Of a stretch of 64,000 bases of DNA, positions 40,022 to 49,038 are shown in pieces. Numbering within the stretch: the stretch's first letter is position 1; every line of letters starts with the position of its first letter. A program made the position numbers and the translations under genes. A model generated the notes under the pieces. It saw nothing but the letters and a program-made list of their open reading frames with translations, was not told the DNA's origin and ran no database searches. Source of the stretch: Streptomyces sp. MMG1121 (GTDB lineage: Bacteria; Actinomycetota; Actinomycetes; Streptomycetales; Streptomycetaceae); NCBI RefSeq assembly GCF_001280015.1, contig NZ_LGDV01000213.1, forward strand, positions 1 through 64,000, in the 5' to 3' direction.

Positions 40022-40801
40022 TCACCAGGTGCCGTCTCCGCGCAGGACGGCGTCCGCACCGCCGTCCGCGAAGACGACCTGCCCGGTGACGAGCGTGTTC
40101 TCGGCCGAGATCAGCCAGGCGACCAGCGGGGCGATCTGCTCCGGGCGGGCGTGGCCGTGCAGGGGCATCGGCACGCTCCGCTCCACGAGTTCGCGCGTCT
40201 TTGGATCGTCCAGCAGCGGGCCGGTCAGCGGTGTGAGCACCACTCCGGGGGCCACGGCGTTGAGCGCGATGCCCGCGCCGGCCCAGGCGTCGGTGATCGC
40301 GGAGCGGCGGACCCAGCGGGAGACGGCCGCCTTGGAGGAGGAGTAGACGAGGTGCCCCTCGTCCCGGTCGACGGCCGCCCGGGCAGCGGTCACCGCCGCC
40401 GTCTCGTCCCCGGCCAGCGCCGCGTCCACGATCGCCGGGTCGGTCGGGTGCACCGAGTCGATGGAACCGATGACCACGGCGCGCGGGTCGGTACCGGCCG
40501 CCAGCAACGGACGCAGTCCGTCGAGCGTGGCCACGGCACCGAAGTGGTTGATCTTGACGGTGAGCGGGTCGAAGTGCGCCACGCCCGCGCAGGAGACGAC
40601 AGCGTCCAGGCGGCCGGCGGTCAGTTCGCCGGCTCGGGTGACGAGTTCGGCCCGGCCTTCGGCGGTGGACAGGTCGGCGCGGATGTCGCCGCTCTTCAGA
40701 TCCGTCGCGATGACGGTGTGGCCCCGCTCCCGCAGCAGGGCCGCGATGGCCGCGCCGATGCCGGAGGCCGCTCCGGTGACCAGACAGGTACGAGCCTTCA
40801 T
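40022..40801 (-). CDS. 3alpha-hydroxysteroid dehydrogenase (SDR, Comamonas HsdA-like)
   Basis: 259 residues: CLVTGAASGIGAAIAALL, TVIATDLKSGDIRADLSTAEGR, KINHFGAVATLDGLRPLLAAG, a catalytic VYSSSKAAVSRWVRRSA, and NAVAPGVVLTPLTGPLLDDP, ending GQVVFADGGADAVLRGDGTW. The DLSTAEGR and GG-x-DAV ends and the absent standard NNAG (here CAG) are those of the Comamonas 3alpha-HSD/carbonyl reductase group. It oxidises 3alpha-hydroxysteroids (e.g. androsterone, bile acids) to 3-ketones. Last gene of the hsaE-to-kshB operon; convergent with IclR (87-bp gap). Confidence 0.88.
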   Translation of the reverse strand: MKARTCLVTGAASGIGAAIAALLRERGHTVIATDLKSGDIRADLSTAEGRAELVTRAGELTAGRLDAVVSCAGVAHFDPLTVKINHFGAVATLDGLRPLLAAGTDPRAVVIGSIDSVHPTDPAIVDAALAGDETAAVTAARAAVDRDEGHLVYSSSKAAVSRWVRRSAITDAWAGAGIALNAVAPGVVLTPLTGPLLDDPKTRELVERSVPMPLHGHARPEQIAPLVAWLISAENTLVTGQVVFADGGADAVLRGDGTW

Positions 40802-40815
40802 CCGTCCCTTCTCCC

Positions 40816-40843
40816 TTGCCTCTTGCCTCTTGCCTCTTGCCTC
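40816..40843. repeat. Four 7-bp repeats in the leader of the 3alpha-HSD gene
   Basis: TTGCCTC repeated four times (GAGGCAA on the coding strand), between kshB stop and the 3alpha-HSD ribosome-binding site (GGAGAAGGG). Being Shine-Dalgarno-like and slippage-prone, it could tune translation. Confidence 0.8.
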
Positions 40844-40864
40844 TTCGGCAATGGTGGTTGTGCG

Positions 40865-41929
40865 TCAGGAATAGGTGATGTCGACCCGGTCCGTGAGCGG
40901 CAGGGCCTGGCAGGCCAGGACGTACCCTTCGGCGAGGTCCCGGCCGTCCAGGACCTCGTTGCGGGCCATCTTCACCTCGCCCGCCGTGACACGGCAGGTG
41001 CAGGCGGCGCAGGCGCCCTCGCGGCAGGAGTACGGGGCCTGGACCCCCGCCGCCAGCAGCGCGTCCAGCAGGGGTGTCCCCGACGGCCACAGGACGGTAT
41101 GAGACACGCCGTCGAGCTCCACGAGCGCCGTGCTGCCGCCGTCGGCCGGTGTGCCTTCTGCCGCGACCGGTGCCGGCGGGGCGAAGACGCCTGCCCCGAG
41201 GGAGAAGAAGCGCTCCCGGTGGACACGCTCGTCCGGTGCGCCGAGCGTGCGCAGCGCCTGTTCGACCGCGTTCATGAGCGGCTCCGGACCGCAGACGTAG
41301 GCCTGGCGGTCGGCGTACGGCGCGAGCACGGCGGCCAGCCGGTCGGCGGCGGGCAGGCCCTGGAGCGCCTCCAGCCAGTGGACCACCAGCAGCCGGTCCG
41401 GGTGATCCTCCGTCAGCTTCCGCAGCTCGCCCCGGAAGATGACGGAGCCCTCGTCGCGGTTGGCGTACAGGAGCATGACCCGGGCCCGGCCCGCGACGAG
41501 GGCCGACTTGGCGATCGAGAGCACGGGGGTGATGCCGCTCCCGCCGGCGACGAGCAGCAGGTCGCGGTCGAGGGAGTCCGGGGTGAAGGTGCCGGCCGGA
41601 GGCAGCACTTCCACTTCGTCCCCGGCCGCGAGGTGGTCGCACACCCAGGTGGACCCGTACCCGCCGGCCACCCGCTTCACGGTCACCTTCAGGGGCTCTC
41701 CGGCGTGCGGCGAGCTCGCGAGGGAGTAGCAGCGGGCGACGGGCCCGCCGTCCGCCCCAGGCAGCTTCAGGGTGAGGAACTGCCCGGGTCGGTAGGTGAA
41801 GCGGTCCGCGCTCTCCGGCGGTGCCTGGAGCACCAGGGAGCGTGCGTCGGCCGTTTCGGCGATGACCTCGGTGATGCGCAGCCGGTGGGTACGTGCTCCT
41901 GACGTCGGCTCAGACATCGGTTCAGACAT
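40865..41929 (-). CDS. kshB: 3-ketosteroid 9alpha-hydroxylase reductase component
   Basis: 354 residues from ATG 41929 (a second ATG lies four codons later). FNR-like FAD domain with PGQFLTLKLPG and ARCYSLASSPHAGEPLKVTVKR; NAD domain with LLLVAGGSGITPVLSIAKSAL and AYVCGPEPLM; C-terminal plant-type [2Fe-2S] ferredoxin with YSCREGACAACTCRV and a distant Cys in LACQ. It passes electrons from NADH to KshA. Its start overlaps the upstream 80-residue gene by 8 bp. Confidence 0.93.
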   Translation of the reverse strand: MSEPMSEPTSGARTHRLRITEVIAETADARSLVLQAPPESADRFTYRPGQFLTLKLPGADGGPVARCYSLASSPHAGEPLKVTVKRVAGGYGSTWVCDHLAAGDEVEVLPPAGTFTPDSLDRDLLLVAGGSGITPVLSIAKSALVAGRARVMLLYANRDEGSVIFRGELRKLTEDHPDRLLVVHWLEALQGLPAADRLAAVLAPYADRQAYVCGPEPLMNAVEQALRTLGAPDERVHRERFFSLGAGVFAPPAPVAAEGTPADGGSTALVELDGVSHTVLWPSGTPLLDALLAAGVQAPYSCREGACAACTCRVTAGEVKMARNEVLDGRDLAEGYVLACQALPLTDRVDITYS

Positions 41930-42164
41930 CGGCGGCCTCCAAGGGGCCGACCTCCAGGCTGCCGTCCGCCACCGCTCGGTCGATGCTGGTCCGCAGCGCC
42001 CGGCAGGTGCGTATCCGGGCGGCGGTGCCGCCCTCGGCCACCCGGTCCCGGAACTCCGCGCAGACGACGGCCGCGTCGGCGGTCCACTGCACGGAGGTGT
42101 GGGCCGTGCTGAACTTCTCGCACAGGACCTGGTTGCCGCAGGTCGCACACTCCACCGGCCGCAT
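41922..42164 (-). CDS. 80-residue Cys-rich protein between kshA and kshB
   Basis: MRPVECATCGNQVLCEKFSTAHTSVQW at the start has a CxxC and a third Cys five residues later; two further Cys occur near residues 35 (VVCAEF) and 55 (TCRALR). The end is SLEVGPLEAADV. No known domain is recognised; a metal-binding ribbon plus helix is plausible. It starts 1 bp after the kshA stop and overlaps kshB by 8 bp, so all three are translated together. That points to a function with the Rieske oxygenase system, such as assembly, electron transfer or effector binding (inference). Confidence 0.75.
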   Translation of the reverse strand: MRPVECATCGNQVLCEKFSTAHTSVQWTADAAVVCAEFRDRVAEGGTAARIRTCRALRTSIDRAVADGSLEVGPLEAADV

Positions 42165-42165
42165 A

Positions 42166-43320
42166 TCAGGCTCCTGTTCCCGGCCGAGCCGCCCGGCGGG
42201 CCAGGTTCTCCTCGACCTCGGCGCGCCAGGCCCTGTTGGCCCGCTGGGTGTCGATCTCGAACTCGAAGCGGCGGGTCATCTCGTCCTTGACGTCGGCGGC
42301 ATCGACGTAGAACTGCTCGTACCAGCGGCGCAGTTGGTAGACGGGACCGTCCTCCTCGGTGAGCAGCGGGTTGTCGATCCGGGTCTTGTTCTGCCAGATC
42401 TCGACGTCCTGCTCGAAGCCGACGGTCGCGCCCTCGGCGGTGAGGCGGGCGGCCTCGGTGGCCTGTTCGTCCGTCATGCCGGGCAGCCGTTTGACGATCG
42501 CCCCGTACTGGAGCAGAAAGCTGTCGGAGTCGATCGGATAGTGACAGTTGATCAGGACGATCTCCATCTCCGCTCCGCCGCCGACGTCGCTGTAGAGATG
42601 GTCGATCATGTAGGAGGGACCGTGGTAGGAGGCGTCGGAGCGCAGCCGTCCGGAGCTGAGCGTGCCCAGCTCCATGTCGCCGCGCGGGCTGCTCTCCATG
42701 TACTGGGTGGCGATGTGTCCCTCGAAGACGTTCTTGAAGTACTCGGGGAAGGCGTAGTGGACGTAGTAGAAGTGCGCCATGTCCACGACGTTGTCCACGA
42801 TCTCGCGGCAGTTGGAGCCTTCGACCCGCAGGGTCTTCCAGGTCCAGTCGCTCCACCGGTCGGCGTCCGGGCCGTGGATGCCGTCGATCTCGGGGACGGT
42901 CACCTCCGGCGGCGGGGGGTTTCCCTCGGGGTCGTGCCAGACGAAGAGCTGATTGTTGCGCTCCAGGGTGAGCCAGGACCGGGTCCTGGCGCGTGGCGGG
43001 ACCCGGCGGGCGTACGGGATGCCGGCGCACCGCCCGTCGCCCGCCCAGCGCCAGTCGTGGAAGGGGCAGGCGACGGCATCACCCTTGACGGTGCCGTGGC
43101 CGAGGTTGCCGCCCATGTGCGGGCAGTAGGCGTTCAGGACGTGGAGCTGCCCGTCGTCCTGCCCCCGGAAGACCACCAGTTTGGTGCCGAACGCCGCTAT
43201 CTCGTGCGGCTTTCCGTCCGTGAAGCCGTCGGCGAGGCCGAGACAGTGCCAGCCGCGGGCGAAGCGCGTGGGCGGCCTGCCCGCGTCGATGACCCGTACC
43301 TCGTCGTTGGGAGCAGTCAT
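42166..43320 (-). CDS. kshA: 3-ketosteroid 9alpha-hydroxylase oxygenase component
   Basis: 384 residues. Rieske [2Fe-2S] motif with Cys66-Pro-His68 and Cys85-Pro-Phe-His88, then the mononuclear iron region NCREIVDNVVDMAHFYYVHYAFPEYFKNVFEGHIATQY with the Asn/Asp and two His of Rieske oxygenases. These match KshA, which hydroxylates C9 of AD/ADD and, with KstD, triggers ring B opening to 3-HSA. Follows hsaF by 36 bp in the operon. Confidence 0.95.
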   Translation of the reverse strand: MTAPNDEVRVIDAGRPPTRFARGWHCLGLADGFTDGKPHEIAAFGTKLVVFRGQDDGQLHVLNAYCPHMGGNLGHGTVKGDAVACPFHDWRWAGDGRCAGIPYARRVPPRARTRSWLTLERNNQLFVWHDPEGNPPPPEVTVPEIDGIHGPDADRWSDWTWKTLRVEGSNCREIVDNVVDMAHFYYVHYAFPEYFKNVFEGHIATQYMESSPRGDMELGTLSSGRLRSDASYHGPSYMIDHLYSDVGGGAEMEIVLINCHYPIDSDSFLLQYGAIVKRLPGMTDEQATEAARLTAEGATVGFEQDVEIWQNKTRIDNPLLTEEDGPVYQLRRWYEQFYVDAADVKDEMTRRFEFEIDTQRANRAWRAEVEENLARRAARPGTGA

Positions 43321-43356
43321 CGGTCTCTCCTTGCTGTTCGTGTGCGGCGGTGCGGT

Positions 43357-44379
43357 TCAGTTCTGTGCGGCGAGTTCGACGGCGATGTCGATGAGCTGGT
43401 CCTCCTGCCCGCCGACCAGGCGGCGTTCGCCCGCGCGCAGGAGGATCTCGGCACCGGAGACGCCGTAGCGCTCGGCCTGCCGGTAGGCGTGCTTGAGGAA
43501 ACTGGAGTAGACCCCGGCGTGGCCCATCAGCAGGGCGAGCCGGTCGAGCCGGCACTCGTCGTCCATGACCGGGCGGACCACGTCCTCGGCCGCGTCGATG
43601 ATCTTCAGTACGTCGATGCCGGTGCGGATGCCCATCTTCTCGCATACGACGACCAGCGCCTCGACGGCGGTGTTGCCGGCACCGGCACCGAGCCGGCGCG
43701 TGGAGCCGTCGATCTGGAGCGCGCCGGCCCTGATGGCCGCGATGGAGTTGCCGGTGCCCAGCGCCAGGTTCTCGTGTCCGTGGAAGCCGACCTGGGCGTC
43801 GTCGCCGAGCTCGGCCACCAGCGCCTCGACGCGGGCGGTGACGTCGTCCATGACCATGGCTCCGGCCGAGTCGACCACGTACACGCACTGGCAGCCCGCG
43901 TCGGCCATGACGCGCCCCTGCCGGGCCAGCCGCTCGGGGGGCGTCGAGTGGGCCATCATCAGGAACCCCACGGTCTCCAGACCCATGTCACGGGCGAGCC
44001 CGAAGTGCTGGACGGCGATGTCGGCCTCGGTGCAGTGGGTGGCGATGCGGCAGATGCTCGCGCCGCCTGCGTGGGCTGCCCGTATGTCGTCCTTGACGCC
44101 GAGTCCGGGCAGCATCAGGAAGGCGATCCTCGCCCGCCGCGCGGTGTCCACCGCGATCTTGATGAGTTCCTGTTCGGGGGTCCTGGAGAAGCCGTAGTTG
44201 AAGGAGGACCCGCCGAGCCCGTCGCCGTGCGTCACCTCGATCACCGGCACACCGGCGTCGTCGAGGGCCGCGACGACGGACCGTACGTCGTCGCCGGTGA
44301 ACTGGTGTCGCTTGGCGTGCGAGCCGTCGCGCAGCGAGGAGTCGGTGATGCGGATGTCGAGGGTGTCCGAGTAGGGCAT
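43357..44379 (-). CDS. hsaF: 4-hydroxy-2-oxoacid aldolase
   Basis: 340 residues, DRE-TIM metalloaldolase: [17 protein letters not shown] (RDG with Asp and the catalytic His), [29 protein letters not shown] and [19 protein letters not shown] with the HGH metal ligands, and [11 protein letters not shown]. It cleaves 4-hydroxy-2-oxohexanoate (HOPDA branch) into pyruvate and propanal, channelled to HsaG. 12 bp after hsaG. Confidence 0.94.
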   Translation of the reverse strand: MPYSDTLDIRITDSSLRDGSHAKRHQFTGDDVRSVVAALDDAGVPVIEVTHGDGLGGSSFNYGFSRTPEQELIKIAVDTARRARIAFLMLPGLGVKDDIRAAHAGGASICRIATHCTEADIAVQHFGLARDMGLETVGFLMMAHSTPPERLARQGRVMADAGCQCVYVVDSAGAMVMDDVTARVEALVAELGDDAQVGFHGHENLALGTGNSIAAIRAGALQIDGSTRRLGAGAGNTAVEALVVVCEKMGIRTGIDVLKIIDAAEDVVRPVMDDECRLDRLALLMGHAGVYSSFLKHAYRQAERYGVSGAEILLRAGERRLVGGQEDQLIDIAVELAAQN

Positions 44380-44391
44380 GCGGCGTGCTCC

Positions 44392-45309
44392 TCACGTACC
44401 CGGGGCGAGGAGCGCCCGGGCGAACTCCTCGCCGACCTTGGTGGCGGCGGCGGTCATGATGTCGAGGTTTCCGGCGTAGGGCGGCAGGTAGTCGCCCGCG
44501 CCCTCGACCTCCAGGAAGATCGCGACGCGCGCCATCCCGCCGTTCTCGGGGCGCGGGTCGTCGAACTGCGGCTCGGTGCGCAGCCGGTAACCCGGCACGT
44601 ACGCGGAGACCTGCTCGGCGATCTCCTTGACGGAGGCGGCGACGGCGGCCCGGTCGGTGTCCTCGGGGATCGCGCAGAAGACGGTGTCGCGCATGATGAC
44701 GGGCGGCTCGGCCGGGTTGAGGATGATGATCGCCTTGCCGCGCTCGGCACCGCCGATGGTTTCGATGCCGCGCGAGGTGGTCCGGGTGAACTCGTCGATG
44801 TTCGCCCGGGTTCCGGGACCGGCGGAGACGGAGGCCACCGAGGCGACGATCTCCGCGTACGGCACGGGGACCACCCGCGAGACCGCGTACACCATGGGAA
44901 TGGTGGCCTGGCCGCCACAGGTGATCATGTTGACGTTGGGCTGGTCGAGGTGCGCGCGCAGATTGGCGGGCGGTACGACGGCGGGGCCGACGGCCGCCGG
45001 GGTCAGGTCGACCGCCCTGATGCCGAGTTCGGCGTAGCGCGGGGCGTTGGCCCGGTGAACGTAGGCGCTGGTGGCCTCGAAGACGATGTCGGGGAGTTCG
45101 TCCTGGGCGAGCAGCCGGTCGACGCCGTCGGCGCTGGTCTCGAGACCCGTGCGGGCGGCCCGCGCGAGGCCCTCGCTGGCCGGGTCCACGCCGATCATCC
45201 AGCGGGGCTCGACGAGTTCGGAACGCAGCAGCTTGTACAGCAGGTCCGTGCCGATGTTGCCGGATCCCACGATCGCGGCGCTCGCCTTGGTCTTGGTGGT
45301 CATCATCAC
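44392..45309 (-). CDS. hsaG: Acylating propanal/acetaldehyde dehydrogenase
   Basis: About 305 residues; the start is GTG ATG ATG, any of which may be used. [18 protein letters not shown] binds [24 protein letters not shown] contains the catalytic Cys; [25 protein letters not shown] is typical of BphJ/HsaG. It oxidises the aldehyde from HsaF to propanoyl-CoA. It begins immediately after the hsaE stop (1-bp gap). Confidence 0.94.
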   Translation of the reverse strand: MMMTTKTKASAAIVGSGNIGTDLLYKLLRSELVEPRWMIGVDPASEGLARAARTGLETSADGVDRLLAQDELPDIVFEATSAYVHRANAPRYAELGIRAVDLTPAAVGPAVVPPANLRAHLDQPNVNMITCGGQATIPMVYAVSRVVPVPYAEIVASVASVSAGPGTRANIDEFTRTTSRGIETIGGAERGKAIIILNPAEPPVIMRDTVFCAIPEDTDRAAVAASVKEIAEQVSAYVPGYRLRTEPQFDDPRPENGGMARVAIFLEVEGAGDYLPPYAGNLDIMTAAATKVGEEFARALLAPGT

Positions 45310-45310
45310 C

Positions 45311-46093
45311 TCAGATGAAGGGGAGGGAGATCGAGCCCAGCCCGCTGAACTCGGCGGTGAAGGTCGCTCCGGGCACCGCGTCGACGGCCCGGGTGCACGA
45401 GCCGGGCAGCACCAGGTGCCCTTTCTTCAGGGGCACGCCGAAGCGGGCCACGGTCCGGGCGAGCCAGGCCACGCAGACGGCCGGGTCGCCGAGTACGGCG
45501 TCCCCACGTCCCCGGGCGAGCAGTTCGCCCCCGCTGGTCAGCCGCGCTTCGATCGCCTTCAGGTCCAGTTCGCGCGGGTCGCGGCCCTCGCCGATGACGT
45601 ATCCGGCGGAGGAGGCGTTGTCCGCGATGGTGTCGGCGATGGAGATGCGCCAGTCGCGGATCCTGCTGTCGATCAACTCCAGTGCGGGAACGACGCGTTC
45701 GGTCGCGGCGAGGACGTCCGCCGGCGTGCAGGTCTCCCCTGGCAGGTCGTCTCCGAGGACGAAGCCGACCTCGACCTCGACACGTGGGAGGCAGTAGCGG
45801 GAGACGGGGACGGGCGCGTCGGGAGCCAGCTCCATGTCGTGGAGCAGATGGCCGTAGTCCGGTTCGCCGACGCCCATCATCTGCTGCATGACGGGGGACG
45901 ACAGGCCGACCTTGTGTCCACGCACCTCGGCCCCGGCCGCGACACGGTGCCGGATGTTGATGAGCTGGATCTCGTACGCGTCCTCGGTGTCGATGCCGGG
46001 GTACGCCTCGGTCAGCGGAGCGATCGGCGTGACACCGAGTTCGGCGGAGCGCAGCAGCTCGGCCGCCGCGTGCCTCTGGCGGTCCGTGAGCAT
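45311..46093 (-). CDS. hsaE: 2-hydroxypentadienoate/hexadienoate hydratase
   Basis: 260 residues of the fumarylacetoacetate-hydrolase-like hydratase family: [54 protein letters not shown] (metal-binding Glu pair), and [29 protein letters not shown]. It hydrates the dienoate released by HsaD. First gene of the long unit hsaE-hsaG-hsaF-kshA-80aa-kshB-3alpha-HSD, with the palindromic operator 77 bp upstream. Confidence 0.93.
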   Translation of the reverse strand: MLTDRQRHAAAELLRSAELGVTPIAPLTEAYPGIDTEDAYEIQLINIRHRVAAGAEVRGHKVGLSSPVMQQMMGVGEPDYGHLLHDMELAPDAPVPVSRYCLPRVEVEVGFVLGDDLPGETCTPADVLAATERVVPALELIDSRIRDWRISIADTIADNASSAGYVIGEGRDPRELDLKAIEARLTSGGELLARGRGDAVLGDPAVCVAWLARTVARFGVPLKKGHLVLPGSCTRAVDAVPGATFTAEFSGLGSISLPFI

Positions 46094-46169
46094 GACGGGT
46101 CCCTCCTGGGGGGCGGTTGGGGCTGTCCGGCGAGGCTAGGCCGGTCCCGGTGAGCGCGGGGAGCGCGAT

Positions 46170-46186
46170 TTCCCGGTGAGCGGGAA
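46170..46186. promoter_or_regulatory. TTCCC-N7-GGGAA operator, hsaE copy
   Basis: TTCCCGGTGAGCGGGAA, symmetric arms flanked by further A-T pairs (TTTCCC...GGGAAA), 77 bp upstream of hsaE. Next to it is a poorer copy, GTCCCGGTGAGCGCGGGGA (about 46144-46162). The rest of 46094-46426 has no gene. Confidence 0.75.
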
Positions 46187-46426
46187 AGGGGGTCGGCTGG
46201 GCGCTGACACGCCGGTCCGCCTGCGGCGGAGGGCGCGGGGGGCCGGGCCCGCGCCGCGTGTCGGGTGTGGGGAAGGGCGCTGTGGCCGGTGCTCAGGCAC
46301 GAGGTGGGGAGCCCGGGAGACGGAGGCCGGCCCCCACGGCAAAGCTCTCCCCGCGACGAAGCCCTCCCCCACGGCCGGGTCCGCCCCCGGCAGGGCCCGC
46401 CGCAGAGGCCGGCGCCGATCCCCGGT

Positions 46427-47338
46427 TCAGCGGGCCCCGTAAACCGGCTGTTGCGGCTCGGACTCCGCGAGCAGCTTCAGTGCCGTCTCCCCCGCCTCCA
46501 CCGGGGTCCAGCGGGCGCCCTTGTCCGCCGTGGGGCCCGGGCGCCAGCCCTCCATGACGGTGAGCCGGCCGGCCTCGGCCTCGAAGACGCGTCCTGTCAC
46601 TCCGGCACTGACGGCGGAGCCCAGCCAGACGACGAGGGGCGAGACGTTCTCCGGGGCCATCGCGTCGAAGCCGGTGCCCTCGTGGGCGGCCATCGTCTCG
46701 GCGAAGGTCTGCTCGGTCATCCGGGTGCGGGCGGCGGGGGCGATGGCGTTGACCTGGATGCCGTAGTGGCCCAGCTCGGCGGCGGCGACGAGGGTGAGGC
46801 CGACGATGCCGGCCTTGGCGGCGGAGTAGTTGCCCTGTCCGACGCTGCCCGACAGGCCAGCGCCCGAAGAGGTGTTGACGACGCGGGCCTCGGGCATGCG
46901 GCCGGCCTTCGCCTCGGCTCGCCAGTGCGCCGAGGCGTGCTTCAGCGGCAGGAAGTGGCCCTTGAGATGGACACGCATCACCGCGTCCCAGTCGTCCTCC
47001 TCCAGGTTGACGAGCATACGGTCGCGCAGGAACCCGGCGTTGTTGACGAGGGTGTCGAGGCGGCCGAAGGCCTCCAGGGCGGTGGCGATCAGCGAGGCCG
47101 CGCCGTCCGTGGTGGCGATGTCGCCGCCGTGGGCGACGGCCGCTCCGCCCGACCGCGTGATCTCGTCGACGACCTGCTGGGCGGGGCCCGCGTCCCCGCC
47201 GCTGCCGTCCATGCCGACGCCGAGGTCGTTGACGACGACCCTGGCTCCTTCGGCGGCGAAGGCGAGCGCGTGCGCACGGCCGAGCCCACGGCCCGCCCCG
47301 GTCACGACGACGACGCGTCCGCTGCACAGTCCTGTCAT
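46427..47338 (-). CDS. SDR similar to mycobacterial Rv3548c
   Basis: 303 residues: RVVVVTGAGRGLGRAHALAFAAEGARVVVNDLGVGMDGSGGD, DTLVNNAGFLRDRMLVN, VVNTSSGAGLSGSVGQGNYSAAKAGIVGL, and an extended C terminus. The N-terminal layout is that of the dehydrogenase part of peroxisomal multifunctional enzyme 2, used for (3R)-hydroxyacyl-CoA. Length and position, second from the divergent echA20 promoter, agree with Rv3548c of the KstR2 regulon as I recall it. Substrate in ring C/D breakdown is not settled. Confidence 0.82.
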   Translation of the reverse strand: MTGLCSGRVVVVTGAGRGLGRAHALAFAAEGARVVVNDLGVGMDGSGGDAGPAQQVVDEITRSGGAAVAHGGDIATTDGAASLIATALEAFGRLDTLVNNAGFLRDRMLVNLEEDDWDAVMRVHLKGHFLPLKHASAHWRAEAKAGRMPEARVVNTSSGAGLSGSVGQGNYSAAKAGIVGLTLVAAAELGHYGIQVNAIAPAARTRMTEQTFAETMAAHEGTGFDAMAPENVSPLVVWLGSAVSAGVTGRVFEAEAGRLTVMEGWRPGPTADKGARWTPVEAGETALKLLAESEPQQPVYGAR

Positions 47339-47418
47339 GGTGTGTCCCTTTCGATGGGCCTGGCCGATGGACCGGGCCGATGGGCCTTCCGGCTGTCGTA
47401 ACTGCTCGCCGAAGGAGG

Positions 47419-48195
47419 TCAGTTGTTGGCGCTGGCCGCGTCGAGGAAGGCGGGGCGTTCCCCTCCCCCGTGCACCTGCAGACTGGCGCCGCTGATGTAC
47501 GCGGCCCGGTCGGAGGCGAGGAAGACACAGGCGTCGCCGATGTCGGCGGGTTCGGCGAGCCTGCCGAGCGGCACGGTGCGGCCGACGGCGGCGATCCCTT
47601 CCGCGTCCCCGTAGTGCAGCTGGGACAGTTCGGTGCGCACCATGCCGGGGACGAGGGTGTTGACCCGCACCCGTGGCGCCCATTCCACCGCCATGGAGCG
47701 GGCCAGGTTGTCCAGGCCCGCCTTGGCCGCTCCGTACGCGGCGCTGCCCGGTGACGGGCGGGTGCCGCTGACGCTGCCGATCATGATGATCGACCCTCCG
47801 CCGCTCTGGTGGCGCATCACCTCGTACGCGGCGAGGGAGGCGGTCAGGGGGGCGACGAGGTTGAGTTCGAGGACTCGGGCGTGTCGTGCGGCGCCGCCGT
47901 CGCCGAGCATCCGGAACCCGGTGCCCCCGGCGTTGTTGACCAGGAGGTCCAGCCGCCCGTGGTCGCCGCGCACCCGGCCGAAGAGCGCGTCGACCGCGTC
48001 CGGGTCGCGCAGGTCGACGGGGCGGAAGCGGGCTGTGCGGCCCGCTGCCTCGACGGGCCGGTCGGGGGGCCTTCGGGCGCAGATCACGACCTCCGCGCCG
48101 GCTTCGAGCAGGGCCCGGGTGATTCCCGCGCCGACGCCCCTCGTGCCGCCGGTGACGACGGCGACTGATCCCGACAGATCGATGGTCACTGCCAA
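47419..48195 (-). CDS. SDR similar to mycobacterial Rv3549c
   Basis: 258 residues: VAVVTGGTRGVGAGITRALLEAGAEVVICARR, LDLLVNNAGGTGFRML, IIMIGSVSGTRPSPGSAAYGAAKAGLDNLARSMAVEW, and VNTLVPGMVRTELSQLHYGD. A classical SDR with intact Ser/Tyr/Lys. It diverges from echA20 across a KstR2-type operator, just as Rv3549c does. Likely acts on a hydroxyl of a HIP-derived CoA ester or its relatives (inference). Confidence 0.85.
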   Translation of the reverse strand: MAVTIDLSGSVAVVTGGTRGVGAGITRALLEAGAEVVICARRPPDRPVEAAGRTARFRPVDLRDPDAVDALFGRVRGDHGRLDLLVNNAGGTGFRMLGDGGAARHARVLELNLVAPLTASLAAYEVMRHQSGGGSIIMIGSVSGTRPSPGSAAYGAAKAGLDNLARSMAVEWAPRVRVNTLVPGMVRTELSQLHYGDAEGIAAVGRTVPLGRLAEPADIGDACVFLASDRAAYISGASLQVHGGGERPAFLDAASANN

Positions 48196-48235
48196 GGGAC
48201 ACCTCCCGCAGCGGGCGAACCGCTGCTATCTTCCG

Positions 48236-48254
48236 CCTAACAAACGTTTGGTGG
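48236..48254. promoter_or_regulatory. KstR2-type operator, divergent SDR/echA20 promoter
   Basis: CCTAACAAACGTTTGGTGG contains AACAAACGTTTGGT, a near-palindrome fitting the published KstR2 pattern AnCAAGnnCTTGnT with A/T in place of the inner G/C. It lies between the two starts, 41 bp from the SDR and 20 bp from echA20. Confidence 0.75.
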
Positions 48255-48273
48255 AAAGGTAGCTGATCTGCTC

Positions 48274-49038
48274 ATGGGTGTCTCCACCTCCGCCCCGGAA
48301 GAGGGCATCGCCGTCGTCACCGTCGACTTCCCCCCGGTCAACGCCCTTCCCGTGCAGGGCTGGTACGACCTGGCCACCGCGGTGCGCGCGGCGGGCGCCG
48401 ATCCGAAGGTGCGCTGTGTGGTGCTCACCGCCGACGGCCGCGGGTTCAACGCGGGTGTCGACATCAAGGAGATCCAGCGCTCGGCCGGGCACGGTGCCCT
48501 GCTCGGCGCCAACCGTGGCTGCCAGGAGGCGTTCGCGGCGGTGTACGACTGCGAGGTGCCGGTGGTGGCCGCCGTCCACGGTTTCTGCCTGGGCGGCGGC
48601 ATCGGCCTGGTCGGCAACGCCGACGCGATCGTCGCCTCGGACGACGCGACGTTCGGACTGCCCGAGCTGGACCGTGGCGCGCTCGGCGCGGCCACCCATC
48701 TGGCCCGGCTGGTCCCGCAGCACCTGATGCGGACCCTGTACTACACCTCGCGCACCGTCACCGCCGGGGAACTGCTCCGCCACGGCTCGGTATGGCGGAT
48801 CGTCCCGCGCGCGGGGCTGCGGGAGGCGGCGCTGGAGCTGGCCCGGGAGATCGCCGCCAAGGACGGGCAGCTGATCCGGCTGGCCAAGGCCGCGATCAAC
48901 GGCATCGACCCGGTGGACGTCCGCCGCAGCTACCGCTTCGAGCAGGGCTTCACCTTCGAGGCCAATCTCAGCGGCGTCGCCGACCGGGTCCGCGACGCCT
49001 TCGGCTCAGGGACGGACATGGACAAGGAGCAGGCGTGA
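48274..49038 (+). CDS. echA20: Crotonase-fold ring D hydrolase
   Basis: 254 residues: IAVVTVDFPPVNALPVQGWYDLATA, VLTADGRGFNAGVDIKEIQ (oxyanion Gly), VPVVAAVHGFCLGGGIGLVGNADAIVASDDATFGLPELDRGALGA. EchA20 in Mycobacterium hydrolyses ring D of a HIP-CoA intermediate; the identification here is by sequence class and by exact synteny with ipdA-ipdB-ipdC downstream. Overlaps ipdA by 4 bp. Confidence 0.88.
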   Translation: MGVSTSAPEEGIAVVTVDFPPVNALPVQGWYDLATAVRAAGADPKVRCVVLTADGRGFNAGVDIKEIQRSAGHGALLGANRGCQEAFAAVYDCEVPVVAAVHGFCLGGGIGLVGNADAIVASDDATFGLPELDRGALGAATHLARLVPQHLMRTLYYTSRTVTAGELLRHGSVWRIVPRAGLREAALELAREIAAKDGQLIRLAKAAINGIDPVDVRRSYRFEQGFTFEANLSGVADRVRDAFGSGTDMDKEQA

